This document shows, one piece after another, positions 7,629-15,238 of a stretch of DNA of 46,186 nucleotides. The notes under the pieces were generated by a model. It was not told the origin of the DNA, ran no database searches, and was given only the letters and a program-made list of their open reading frames with translations. Position 1 is the stretch's first letter; each line of letters starts with the position of its first letter. Position numbers and translations under genes: made by a program. The stretch is from JAADHG01 sp964418645 (GTDB lineage: Bacteria > Bacteroidota > Bacteroidia > Flavobacteriales > Flavobacteriaceae): contig CAYQME010000014.1 in assembly GCA_964418645.1 (NCBI GenBank), forward strand, positions 1-46,186, written 5' to 3'.

Positions 7629-8861
7629 GTGGCAAATAATCTATTAATTATTGGTTTTGTTTGGCCAGAACCCAAAAGTTCGGCAGCAGGAAGCCGTATG
7701 TTACAATTAATTAATGTATTTCTAAAGCATAATTACAAGATTACTTTTGCAAGTCCTTGTACTAAAAATGATAATGCTTTCAATCTGAAGAATATTGGTG
7801 TTTCTCAATTAAGTATTGAGTTAAATAATTCCAGTTTCGATACCTTTATTAAAGACTTAAAACCAGATGTTGTGCTTTTCGATCGTTTTATGATGGAAGA
7901 ACAATTTGGTTGGCGCGTTTCAGAACATTGTCCAAATGTTTTACAAGTGCTTGATACCGAAGATTTACAGTGTTTGCGTAAAGGTCGTCAGCAAGCCTTT
8001 AAAGAAGGTAAGACTTTTGATACCACATATTTGTTTCAGGATATTGCAAAACGAGAAATTGCGAGTATCTATCGCTGCGATTTGAGTTTGATTATTTCAG
8101 AAACTGAAATGGAAATCCTTCAAAACGAATTTAAAGTAGATACTTCATTGCTACTCTATTTACCATTTATGTTGGATGAGGTTTCAGATGATGCAATCAA
8201 CAATCTGCCAAAGTTTGTAGTACGACAACATTTTATAACTATTGGAAACTTTTTCCATGCACCTAATTACAGTTCAGTATTATATTTAAAAGAAACCATT
8301 TGGCCATTAATTAGAAAGCAATTACCAAAAGCCGAATTGCATATCTATGGTGCTTATGCTTCACAAAAAGTGAGTCAACTTCACAACGAAGCTGAAGACT
8401 TTCTTATAAAAGGATTTGTTAAAGATGTTAACCAAGTAATGCAACAAGCTAAAGTATGTGTGACGCCTTTACAGTTTGGTGCAGGACTTAAAGGAAAACT
8501 CGTTGATGCCATGCAAAACGGTACACCTTGTGTAACAACAAGCATAGGAGCCGAGGGGATGTATGGAAGTCTAGAGCCTAATGGATTTGTTGACGATAAC
8601 CCTGAGGAGTTTGCTAATAAAGCTGTTGAATTATATATTAATAAAGCCCTTTGGCAAGAGAAGCAACAAAATGGATTTACTATTATTAATAAACGTTTTA
8701 GCAAAAGGGTATTTCAAAATCAATTTATGAATACTATTGAAAGATTGAAAGAGAGACTTAACAGACATCGACTCAACAATTTTATAGGACAAATGCTACA
8801 ATATCATACCATGCAAAGCACAAAGTTCATGTCCCGTTGGATTGAAGAAAAGAACAAGTAA
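7629..8861 (+). CDS. Glycosyltransferase, GT4-like (GT-B fold)
   Basis: 410 residues in two Rossmann-like halves. The N-terminal half begins LLIIGFVWPEPKSSAAGSRM, a donor/acceptor domain start with a Gly/Ser loop. The C-terminal half has ITIGNFFHAPN, AELHIYGAY and the donor-binding region GAGLKGKLVDAMQNGTPCVT followed by GAEGM, typical of GT4 enzymes using a nucleotide sugar. The start is GTG at 7629, chosen because the first ATG (residue 24) would remove the first beta strand. No other sugar genes are adjacent, so the acceptor is unknown. Its start lies 28 bp after a repeat half-arm. Confidence 0.85.
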   Translation: MANNLLIIGFVWPEPKSSAAGSRMLQLINVFLKHNYKITFASPCTKNDNAFNLKNIGVSQLSIELNNSSFDTFIKDLKPDVVLFDRFMMEEQFGWRVSEHCPNVLQVLDTEDLQCLRKGRQQAFKEGKTFDTTYLFQDIAKREIASIYRCDLSLIISETEMEILQNEFKVDTSLLLYLPFMLDEVSDDAINNLPKFVVRQHFITIGNFFHAPNYSSVLYLKETIWPLIRKQLPKAELHIYGAYASQKVSQLHNEAEDFLIKGFVKDVNQVMQQAKVCVTPLQFGAGLKGKLVDAMQNGTPCVTTSIGAEGMYGSLEPNGFVDDNPEEFANKAVELYINKALWQEKQQNGFTIINKRFSKRVFQNQFMNTIERLKERLNRHRLNNFIGQMLQYHTMQSTKFMSRWIEEKNK

Positions 8862-8945
8862 TTATTAGGGTTAAGTGATTACTTATTTAAATTGCATTTT
8901 TTATTGCTTTAATAGAGTTTTATACCTTTATCTAGTAAATATATT

Positions 8946-9500
8946 ATGAGATATAAAGAATATAATGTCAATAGAGTTTTAGATAAATCTATGACACTTT
9001 TTTGGAATCAAGGGTTTAGAGGTTGTTCAATAAAAGATTTAGTTAATGAAACGAATGTCAATAGGTTTTCATTATATCATGAGTTTACAAATAAAGAGGG
9101 AATTTTATATCAATCTCTTAAATATTATCGAGAAAAACAATCTTCAAATAATATAGAAATTTTAAAAGAGAAAGGTAATGCTTCAAATATTTTAAAGGCG
9201 TTCTATTTTAGTTTTCTTAACAAAGAAAATGCTATAAAAGGATGTTATATTATTCATATTGGAACAGAATTGGCAGATAGTGATGATCAGATTAAAATTA
9301 TAGTTAATGATTATTTAAAAGAAATCAAAGAACAATTTGTTTTACTTTTAGTAAGGCACGCTTATAATGAAATCAAAGCAAATCAATTAGCAATACATTT
9401 ATTAGGATTGTTTTGTACTTCTATGAGTTTTTGTTTGATACACACAGAAGATAGGAGAGCGCGACATATTGAAAATGGAATTAAAACAATTTTAAATTAA
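8946..9500 (+). CDS. TetR/AcrR family transcriptional regulator (first of a pair)
   Basis: 184 residues. The N-terminal helix-turn-helix (about residues 8-50) reads LFWNQGFRGCSIKDLV then NRFSLYHEFTNKEGIL, the TetR DNA-binding pattern in which a Tyr/Phe-rich recognition helix is followed by KE. The remaining ~130 residues form a variable ligand-binding domain. Six bases separate it from a second TetR gene. The upstream sequence has TACCTTTA about 20 bp before the ATG, one base off the -7 consensus. Confidence 0.88.
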   Translation: MRYKEYNVNRVLDKSMTLFWNQGFRGCSIKDLVNETNVNRFSLYHEFTNKEGILYQSLKYYREKQSSNNIEILKEKGNASNILKAFYFSFLNKENAIKGCYIIHIGTELADSDDQIKIIVNDYLKEIKEQFVLLLVRHAYNEIKANQLAIHLLGLFCTSMSFCLIHTEDRRARHIENGIKTILN

Positions 9501-9506
9501 ATTAGA

Positions 9507-10082
9507 ATGGCAAAAGCTATTAAATACTCATATGAAGAATTAGTTGAAAAAGCACAAAATCTCTTTTGGCTTAAAGGTTATAAAGGCGTTTCAGTAAATG
9601 AATTAGCAAACCACTTAAATGTTAGTACTTCTATTATTTATAATAAATACTCTAAAGATATTTTGTTTTTAGACTCATTAGATTATTATACATCTAATTA
9701 TTCAGACCCGTTTTTAAGCCAATTACGCGAAACTACAGAAGGATTAGATTCTCTTAAGGCATTTTTTTATTCACTTATTGATGCCCTTTTAGACAAGACA
9801 TTTCCAAAAAGCTGCTTAATGGTCAATACTGTTGTTGAAATGCGTAACGAGAATCAAGAGATTATAGACAGATACAATGCGTATTTTAAAATACTCACAG
9901 ATAGTTATAAAGTAGTATTAGAAAAAGCATTTGCTTTAGGGCAAATAAAAGACAGGAGTAAAATTGAAGATTACTCTGAATTTCTCCTAGGAGTTATTTT
10001 TGGTCTGAGCATTTTATACAAAATTCAAGATAAACCAAGTTTGCAATTGTTTGTAGATGGGCAATTATCATTTATAAAATAG
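9507..10082 (+). CDS. TetR/AcrR family transcriptional regulator (second of a pair)
   Basis: 191 residues with a TetR helix-turn-helix (residues 8-52: LFWLKGYKGVSVNELANHLN then SIIYNKYSKD) and a C-terminal effector domain. It is related to the preceding gene (both have LFW..G..G.S...L) but clearly diverged, suggesting an old tandem duplication or a heterodimerising pair. The next gene, an SRPBCC protein 85 bp away with its own promoter, is a plausible target; this is inference from position. Confidence 0.87.
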   Translation: MAKAIKYSYEELVEKAQNLFWLKGYKGVSVNELANHLNVSTSIIYNKYSKDILFLDSLDYYTSNYSDPFLSQLRETTEGLDSLKAFFYSLIDALLDKTFPKSCLMVNTVVEMRNENQEIIDRYNAYFKILTDSYKVVLEKAFALGQIKDRSKIEDYSEFLLGVIFGLSILYKIQDKPSLQLFVDGQLSFIK

Positions 10083-10131
10083 CTTCTTTTTATATCTGAA
10101 CGCTATTTTTTTTTGGATGCTATTCTCATAA

Positions 10132-10139
10132 TATATTTG
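10132..10139 (+). promoter_or_regulatory. Promoter -7 box for the SRPBCC gene
   Basis: TATATTTG matches TAnnTTTG. A TTG at 10113-10115 could be the -33 element, although the 16-bp spacing is short. The box lies 28 bp before the ATG at 10167, in the gap after the TetR pair, and is a likely place for TetR control. Confidence 0.5.
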
Positions 10140-10166
10140 TCTTGTTATTAATTAAAAACAAAAAAC

Positions 10167-10583
10167 ATGACAGAAGTAGTAGTAAGTAAACAAATTAATG
10201 TAGCATCATCAAAAGCATGGGAAAAGTTAGCTTCTTTTAGAGGTATTGAAGAATTTTCTCCAATTGAAAGATCAGAAACAAAAGGATATGGAAAAGGCGC
10301 AACCAGAACGTGTTATATGCCAGATGGGGCTGCCATTCATGAAGTTTTATCTGAAGTAGATGCTTCAGCACAGGAGTTTCAATATAAAATAACTGATGGA
10401 CCTTTCCCTATAACAGACTACCTGAGTACAGTAAAAGTATCTTCTACTGGTAAAGACACTTGTAAAGTTACTTGGGGATGTGAATTTAATGTAGTTCCTG
10501 AAGCTAAAAGCGAAATGGTACAATTGTTTGAAGGGTTTTATAATATTATTATTGATAATTTAGAAAACTTAATAAACGAATAA
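10167..10583 (+). CDS. SRPBCC family protein (START/Bet v1-like)
   Basis: 138 residues without a signal peptide, with the layout of the polyketide cyclase/dehydrase-like SRPBCC fold: an N-terminal strand (VVVSKQINVASSKAWEKLAS), then GKGATRTCYMPDGAAIHEVL, and a long C-terminal helix (FEGFYNIIIDNLENLI). Such proteins bind hydrophobic ligands in a cavity. It follows two TetR genes and ends at a strong terminator, so it is probably a monocistronic target of one of them. Ligand unknown. Confidence 0.8.
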   Translation: MTEVVVSKQINVASSKAWEKLASFRGIEEFSPIERSETKGYGKGATRTCYMPDGAAIHEVLSEVDASAQEFQYKITDGPFPITDYLSTVKVSSTGKDTCKVTWGCEFNVVPEAKSEMVQLFEGFYNIIIDNLENLINE

Positions 10584-10610
10584 AATTAGAATACTAAAAT
10601 AAAGATATTT

Positions 10611-10639
10611 AAAGGCTTCTGAAAATCAGGAGCCTTTTT
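10611..10639 (+). terminator. Rho-independent terminator after the SRPBCC gene
   Basis: Stem AAAGGCTTCTGA (10611-10622) pairs with TCAGGAGCCTTT (10626-10637), with one T-G wobble and a 3-nt loop, followed by T residues. It lies 28 bp after the stop codon. Confidence 0.85.
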
Positions 10640-10733
10640 AAATTGTAGTATTATTAAACTATCAAATAATACTAAGCATTCATCTATATTAAATAAAATA
10701 CTAACTTTAAGCCTATATAAAAATAAATTCAAA

Positions 10734-12302
10734 ATGTTGAGAATCAAATTAAAAACTGTAAATATAATATGTGTTGCCTTAATGCTTAATTACTATGTTA
10801 ATGCACAAATGTCGACACAACAAGTAGATTCACTTGTAAATTATGCTTTGAGTAAATTTCATGTAGCAGGAGTGTCTGTAGCAATTGTAAAAGATGGTAA
10901 AATTATTCATGAAAAAGGTTACGGCGTTAAATCGGTTTTAACACATAGTCCGGTTAATGAGCATACTAATTTCGCTATTGCATCTAATAGTAAAGCCTTT
11001 ACCACAGCAGCATTGGCGATATTGGTTGAAGAAGGTAAACTCTCGTGGGATGATAAAGTAAAAACCTATATCCCTGAATTTACTATGTATAATTCATATG
11101 TTACCGATAATTTTAATATCCAAGATCTTTTAACACATCGCAGTGGATTGGGATTAGGGATGGGAGATCTCATGTTTTTTCCTGATGGTTCCGATTTCAC
11201 AATAGATGATTTACTGTCGAGTTTTCAGTATTTTAAACCCGTTTCGGCATTTAGAACCAAATGGGATTACGATAATTTACTCTATTTAGTTGCTGGAGAA
11301 GTAGTTAAACGGGTTAGTGGCATGAGTTGGGAAGAATTCATCACTAAACGAATATTGGAACCATTACAAATGGATAACACCTATGCATCTTTAGACAGAA
11401 TGACCGATATGAGTAATTTGGCATCACCTCATGATTCTAATACGGGTGAATTAAAAGCATTACCAAATTTTCATGAAATGATAAATGGAGCCGCCGGAGG
11501 AATTTACTCGAATGTTGATGATTTAAGTAACTGGATGATTATGCATTTAAACTATGGTAAGTATGGTCCTAATTTAGAACATCAGTTATTTACTAAAAAA
11601 AGCCAACGTGAAATGTGGAAAATTCATACGGTTCAGAACGCCAGTCAAAATCCAAGATATAATTCTCATTTTAGAGGTTATGGTTTGGGTTGGGGTTTAA
11701 CCGATGTTTTAGGTAATATGAGTGTTTCTCATACGGGCGGTTTACCAGGTATGTTGTCTAAAACTATTATGATTCCTGACCTTAATCTTGGTGTTGTGGT
11801 ACTAACCAATACCAGCGATGATGGTGCAGGTATATTTGGAGCTGTATCACAAACGATTGTTGATAGTTACTTAGGATTAGACGATTTTGGTTGGATTGAT
11901 AAGTATGCAAATTATATGGCATCTAATAAAAGTGGTGCAGATAATGTAACACAAAAAGTTTGGGAAGAGGTTGCAAATGCTGACAGTTCTATGATAAATG
12001 AGAATGATTATATAGGAGTTTATAAAGATAATTGGTTTGGTAATGTAGAAGTATTTAAAAAAGGAGAACAATTATGGTTTAAAAGCCATCGTTCTCCAAA
12101 ACTCAATGGCCCTATGCGCTTATATAAAGATCAAACCTTTGCTATTAAATGGGAGTATCAAGACATGAATGCCGATGCATTTGCCATATTTAGTTTGAAT
12201 GAAAACGGAAAAGCAGTAAATATAAAAATGAAAGGTATCTCACCAAATATCGATTTTAGTTTTGATTTTCATGATTTAGATTTAAAACGGATTAATAATT
12301 AA
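10734..12302 (+). CDS. Serine hydrolase, class C beta-lactamase-related, with C-terminal DUF3471-like domain
   Basis: 522 residues with a signal peptide ending VNAQ (about residue 25). The serine beta-lactamase/DD-peptidase motifs are all present: S84-N-S-K87 (SxxK), Y179-D-N181 (YxN) and H333-T-G-G336 (the KTG position). The domain ends near residue 385. Residues ~415-520 form a beta-rich tail like DUF3471, which often follows this domain in Bacteroidota. The family includes esterases and peptidases, so antibiotic resistance should not be assumed. Seven bases separate it from the nitroreductase, giving a likely two-gene operon. A TAACTTTA near 10700 could be its -7 box. Confidence 0.9.
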   Translation: MLRIKLKTVNIICVALMLNYYVNAQMSTQQVDSLVNYALSKFHVAGVSVAIVKDGKIIHEKGYGVKSVLTHSPVNEHTNFAIASNSKAFTTAALAILVEEGKLSWDDKVKTYIPEFTMYNSYVTDNFNIQDLLTHRSGLGLGMGDLMFFPDGSDFTIDDLLSSFQYFKPVSAFRTKWDYDNLLYLVAGEVVKRVSGMSWEEFITKRILEPLQMDNTYASLDRMTDMSNLASPHDSNTGELKALPNFHEMINGAAGGIYSNVDDLSNWMIMHLNYGKYGPNLEHQLFTKKSQREMWKIHTVQNASQNPRYNSHFRGYGLGWGLTDVLGNMSVSHTGGLPGMLSKTIMIPDLNLGVVVLTNTSDDGAGIFGAVSQTIVDSYLGLDDFGWIDKYANYMASNKSGADNVTQKVWEEVANADSSMINENDYIGVYKDNWFGNVEVFKKGEQLWFKSHRSPKLNGPMRLYKDQTFAIKWEYQDMNADAFAIFSLNENGKAVNIKMKGISPNIDFSFDFHDLDLKRINN

Positions 12303-12309
12303 AAAAATA

Positions 12310-12999
12310 ATGACAGTTGACGAACAAATTTTAATAAATGGTTATAAGCATACGTTGTATGAATCTGAATCTATTTCAGAAGAAGATTCAATAAAAAAAA
12401 GTCAAGAATTCTTTAATTGGCTAGATACAAGACGTTCAGTTAGAGAATATTCTAGTCAGCCAGTTTCTAAACAAGTTATTGAAAATATAATCAAAGCAGC
12501 ATCTACAGCACCTTCTGGAGCACATAAACAACCTTGGACATTTTGCGCTATTTCAAATCCAGATCTTAAAACCAAAATTCGTGAAGCCGCCGAAGTAGAA
12601 GAACGGGAAACCTATGCAAAACGAATGACCGAGCGTTGGCGACAGGATTTAGCTCCTTTAGGAACTGATACTAACAAACCATTTATAGAAGACGCACCTT
12701 GGGTTATTGTAGCTTTTAAACGTGCTTACGAACATGAGGAAAATGTAAAATATAACAATTATTATGTTAACGAATCTATTGGTATAGCTTGCGGCATGTT
12801 AATAACTGCTATACATAATGCAGGTTTAGTAACATTGACGCATACACCAAGCCCAATGAAATTTCTAACCAAATTATTAAAGCGTCCTAGTAATGAACGT
12901 GCCTTTTTGTTACTGCCAATTGGTTATGCAAAACAACCTGTTTATGTTCCAGATTTAGATAGGAAACCGTTGGAAGATGTTGCTGAGTTTTATGAGTAA
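12310..12999 (+). CDS. Nitroreductase-fold flavoprotein, iodotyrosine deiodinase-like
   Basis: 229 residues. FMN-binding features of the nitroreductase fold are visible: RRSVR (41-45), STAPSGAHKQPW (65-76) and GIACGMLITAIHNAGL. The lid region contains E98, Y102 and K123 with spacings of 4 and 21 residues, the same as the E/Y/K triad of human iodotyrosine deiodinase (E157, Y161, K182) that grips the amino acid zwitterion; the surrounding YxKRMxxRW also agrees. This points to a reductive halotyrosine dehalogenase rather than a generic nitroreductase. It has no membrane anchor, as in bacterial homologues. It is co-directional with the serine hydrolase 7 bp upstream. Confidence 0.85.
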   Translation: MTVDEQILINGYKHTLYESESISEEDSIKKSQEFFNWLDTRRSVREYSSQPVSKQVIENIIKAASTAPSGAHKQPWTFCAISNPDLKTKIREAAEVEERETYAKRMTERWRQDLAPLGTDTNKPFIEDAPWVIVAFKRAYEHEENVKYNNYYVNESIGIACGMLITAIHNAGLVTLTHTPSPMKFLTKLLKRPSNERAFLLLPIGYAKQPVYVPDLDRKPLEDVAEFYE

Positions 13000-13041
13000 A
13001 TAAATGCAAAGTTTCGTTATTGGTTTTGTTAGCACCAGTTT

Positions 13042-13410
13042 TTATTTTTTTTCCCGTAAAATTTTCTCCATTTTTCGCCCTTTTGCCAATTCATCTACCA
13101 ACTTGTCTAAAAACCTGGCTTGTTGGGTTAAAGGATTATCTATTTCTTCAATTCGATAACCGCATATTACTCCTTTAATAAGGTGAGCATTTGGATTCAA
13201 TTCTGCGTTTTGAAAGAACGTTTCAAACGTTACTTTCTCATCTATTAGCTTTTGAATTTTGTTTTCATCATATCCTGTCAACCATTCTATCACTTGATGC
13301 AGTTCTTCCTTTGTTCTACCTTTCTTCTCAACCTTTGTCACGTAATGAGGATAAACTGAGAAAAATTTCATTTTTGCTATTCGTTCATTATGTTCCGCAG
13401 TAACTTTCAT
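13042..13410 (-). CDS. DUF2200 domain-containing protein
   Basis: 122 residues covering the whole small DUF2200 family: HNERIAKMKFFSVYPHYVTK, VEKKGRTKEELHQVIEWLTG, LNPNAHLIKGVICGYRIEEI and a basic helical C-terminus. The family is cytosolic and highly conserved across distant bacteria, with no known function. A minus-strand -7 box TATCTTTG lies at 13493-13500. It converges on the deiodinase-like gene with a 42-bp gap. The strong conservation across phyla is compatible with horizontal spread. Confidence 0.88.
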   Translation of the reverse strand: MKVTAEHNERIAKMKFFSVYPHYVTKVEKKGRTKEELHQVIEWLTGYDENKIQKLIDEKVTFETFFQNAELNPNAHLIKGVICGYRIEEIDNPLTQQARFLDKLVDELAKGRKMEKILREKK

Positions 13411-13492
13411 TTTTTTTATTTTACATTTTTTATTAATTGAAGCTAATGTTTAAGATATAGTTCTGTTTTAATGAATATTATTGTCCGAGTAA

Positions 13493-13500
13493 CAAAGATA
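13493..13500 (-). promoter_or_regulatory. Promoter -7 box for the DUF2200 gene
   Basis: The plus strand reads CAAAGATA, i.e. TATCTTTG on the minus strand, a full match to TAnnTTTG. It implies a leader of about 80 nt before the DUF2200 ATG at 13410. Confidence 0.5.
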
Positions 13501-13591
13501 TCTGTTTTTTCTTACTAAGTCAAAACTATTCATTAAAGGCTAGATATCTATAGAAATGATTAAATGGATTTATGTAATCATTAGAAAAGTT

Positions 13592-14176
13592 CTAGTTTCC
13601 ACAAAGTATTGTATAGAGTTTAATTATTTTTAACGTTTGTTTTTCATTAACACCAATTCTTTTCATTTCATCAAAAAGAATTGGGCAATCATTAAAAAAT
13701 AATTCGAGCCTTTCCTTCGTTTTATACCAACCAAAGCCATCAATTACGCTAATACTATAGGCTAAATTTTCATTTTTTCGTTTTGCAAAAACCTCAACAT
13801 TTGGTAGGTAACTTTTTATTGTTCTTGCTTTTATTGGGTTAGAGTGAAAAATAATGTGATACACATCAATATTTTTATTAGAAAAAATTTTTGAAGCTAG
13901 CCCTATCTGTCTTTTAAATTTTTGAAAATAACTTTTTACTTCAATAACATAAAAATGTTTAGATGAAATTCCATCATGAACAAGAATTTCTTTAATGTCT
14001 TCATATTTATATTTTTTTCTTGGGTTAATAGAGATTAGTATATCATCATTTGCTTTAAAAACACCAGTCTTTGTGGTCCCATCATTAAATTTTAGACTCA
14101 TCCTTTTTTTTTGTGAGTGTGCAAAAAAAATAATTAATAAAAAGGGGATTAATACGAAGTGTTTATGGGGCATCAT
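13592..14176 (-). CDS. Hypothetical exported protein
   Basis: 194 residues with a hydrophobic N-terminus (FVLIPFLLIIFFAHSQ) that looks like a signal peptide cleaved after about residue 21. The next 50 residues (LKFNDGTTKTGVFKAN then YKYEDIKEILVHDG) resemble a small beta barrel-like segment often seen at the start of exported Bacteroidota proteins of unknown function. The rest is mixed and Lys-rich with no motif I recognise. It stands alone, with 180 bp to the DUF2200 gene and divergent from the membrane protein/XRE pair. Confidence 0.6.
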   Translation of the reverse strand: MMPHKHFVLIPFLLIIFFAHSQKKRMSLKFNDGTTKTGVFKANDDILISINPRKKYKYEDIKEILVHDGISSKHFYVIEVKSYFQKFKRQIGLASKIFSNKNIDVYHIIFHSNPIKARTIKSYLPNVEVFAKRKNENLAYSISVIDGFGWYKTKERLELFFNDCPILFDEMKRIGVNEKQTLKIIKLYTILCGN

Positions 14177-14285
14177 AGTAAGTAAATTTATCTTTTAAAG
14201 GATTAAATTTAACAAGTTAGAATTACAACTGCAACAATATTATACGTAAAGGGGTTTGTTAAACTTGTTTATTTATTATAAATAA

Positions 14286-14317
14286 TTTGGTAAATTAATA
14301 AATGTAAAGTATATTTG
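14286..14317 (+). promoter_or_regulatory. Promoter of the membrane protein/XRE pair
   Basis: TTTG at 14286-14289 and TATATTTG at 14310-14317, separated by 20 bp, give a full Bacteroidota -33/-7 promoter. Transcription would start near 14324, at the left edge of the dyad described separately. Confidence 0.65.
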
Positions 14318-14363
14318 TCAAATAGGAAAAATTATTTTCCTTTATATAAAAAATATTTGTCAA
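14311..14363. promoter_or_regulatory. Candidate operator: direct repeats around a perfect dyad
   Basis: ATATTTGTCAA occurs at 14311-14321 and again at 14353-14363, exactly 42 bp apart (about four helical turns). Between them lies the perfect inverted repeat AGGAAAA-ATTA-TTTTCCT (14324-14341). The first repeat overlaps the -7 box and the second ends 15 bp before the ATG, a layout suited to autoregulation by the XRE protein encoded downstream. Confidence 0.5.
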
Positions 14364-14378
14364 TTAAAAATAAAAACT

Positions 14379-14828
14379 ATGAATACAGAAAAGATTATGG
14401 ATTGTGAAAGAGAACGACTAAACAAAATTACCAATTTTAGATTGCCTCATACATTTTGGACTATTGGTATGGTAGTTACAGGGCTATCAATAGTAACGAT
14501 GTTTGTAAGAGCTTTTGTAATGGAAGGCGATACAGAATGGTTAAGAGAACTTGCCAAAAAAGGTTTGTTAGTTGGGATGCTTTTAATGTCTATTTCAAAA
14601 GACAAAGAAGAAGACGAGTTGACTATTAAATTGAGAATGCAATCGTATACATTTGCATTTGTAGTTGGTGTTGCCTATGCTTTAATAATGCCTTATATAG
14701 AGTTTGGAGTTTCTAATGTTGTTAACTCTGGTGGTGAAGCTTTTAAAAATTTAGGGGACTTTCAGGTACTCTCTTTTATGTTATTGGTTCAATTGATGTC
14801 TTTTCACACTTTAAAACGCTATAGATAA
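14379..14828 (+). CDS. Four-helix membrane protein paired with an XRE regulator
   Basis: 149 residues with about four hydrophobic segments (roughly 25-46, 62-76, 86-106 and 127-144) and a charged cytoplasmic loop DKEEDELTIKLRMQSYTF. I recognise the general arrangement, a small membrane protein overlapping a ~66-residue Xre-type regulator, as common in Bacteroidota, but not a named function. Its stop overlaps the regulator's ATG as TAATG, so the two are made together. The membrane protein may hold or sense for the regulator; this is inference. Confidence 0.7.
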   Translation: MNTEKIMDCERERLNKITNFRLPHTFWTIGMVVTGLSIVTMFVRAFVMEGDTEWLRELAKKGLLVGMLLMSISKDKEEDELTIKLRMQSYTFAFVVGVAYALIMPYIEFGVSNVVNSGGEAFKNLGDFQVLSFMLLVQLMSFHTLKRYR

Positions 14829-15028
14829 TGCAAAATACCATAAAAGTGGAGCGTGCTATTTTAGATATTACTCAGGACGATTTAGCAAAACTAATTGGTG
14901 TGTCTCGACAAACAATAAACTCTATTGAAGCCAATAGATATGTGCCCTCTACGGTATTGGCTCTAAAGCTTTCCGAGATATTTAGCAAACCTGTGAATGA
15001 TTTTTTTAAATTGAGTGATAATGATTAG
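14828..15028 (+). CDS. Small XRE/HTH transcriptional regulator
   Basis: 66 residues that are almost entirely one Cro/C1-type helix-turn-helix: RAILDITQDDLAKLIGVSRQ followed by TINSIEANRYVPS and a short LALKLSEIF helix. This matches the small YozG-like regulators of Gram-positives and Bacteroidota. It is coupled to the preceding membrane protein by a TAATG overlap. It could bind the dyad and direct repeats upstream of the pair. Confidence 0.9.
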   Translation: MQNTIKVERAILDITQDDLAKLIGVSRQTINSIEANRYVPSTVLALKLSEIFSKPVNDFFKLSDND

Positions 15029-15238
15029 AATTGAAATTATATTGCTTATGATTAGAATTATTATTTATGCTCTTTTCTTGTTGTTTTAATGTTTAATGAT
15101 TTTTGTTCATTGTGAATTACGCATCAAAACGCAGTCAAATATATCAATCATCTAAAATTTGCGCTTATTATCTACTTACTTATAGTTCAAGAATAAATTT
15201 TCTTTATTTTAACAGCTTGAATTTTAATGAACGCATAG

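Noticed and set aside
8381..8704. Antisense 107-residue ORF in the glycosyltransferase gene
   Set aside because: Fully inside a well-supported GT4 gene, with no promoter or family match.
10734..12302. Serine hydrolase as an antibiotic-resistance beta-lactamase
   Set aside because: The SxxK/YxN/HTG motifs are shared by many esterases and peptidases, the protein has an extra C-terminal domain, and there is no AmpR-like regulator nearby.
8946..15028. The regulator-rich stretch as a mobile island
   Set aside because: No integrase, transposase, tRNA gene or att-like repeats are visible, and promoter style and base composition match the rest of the window.
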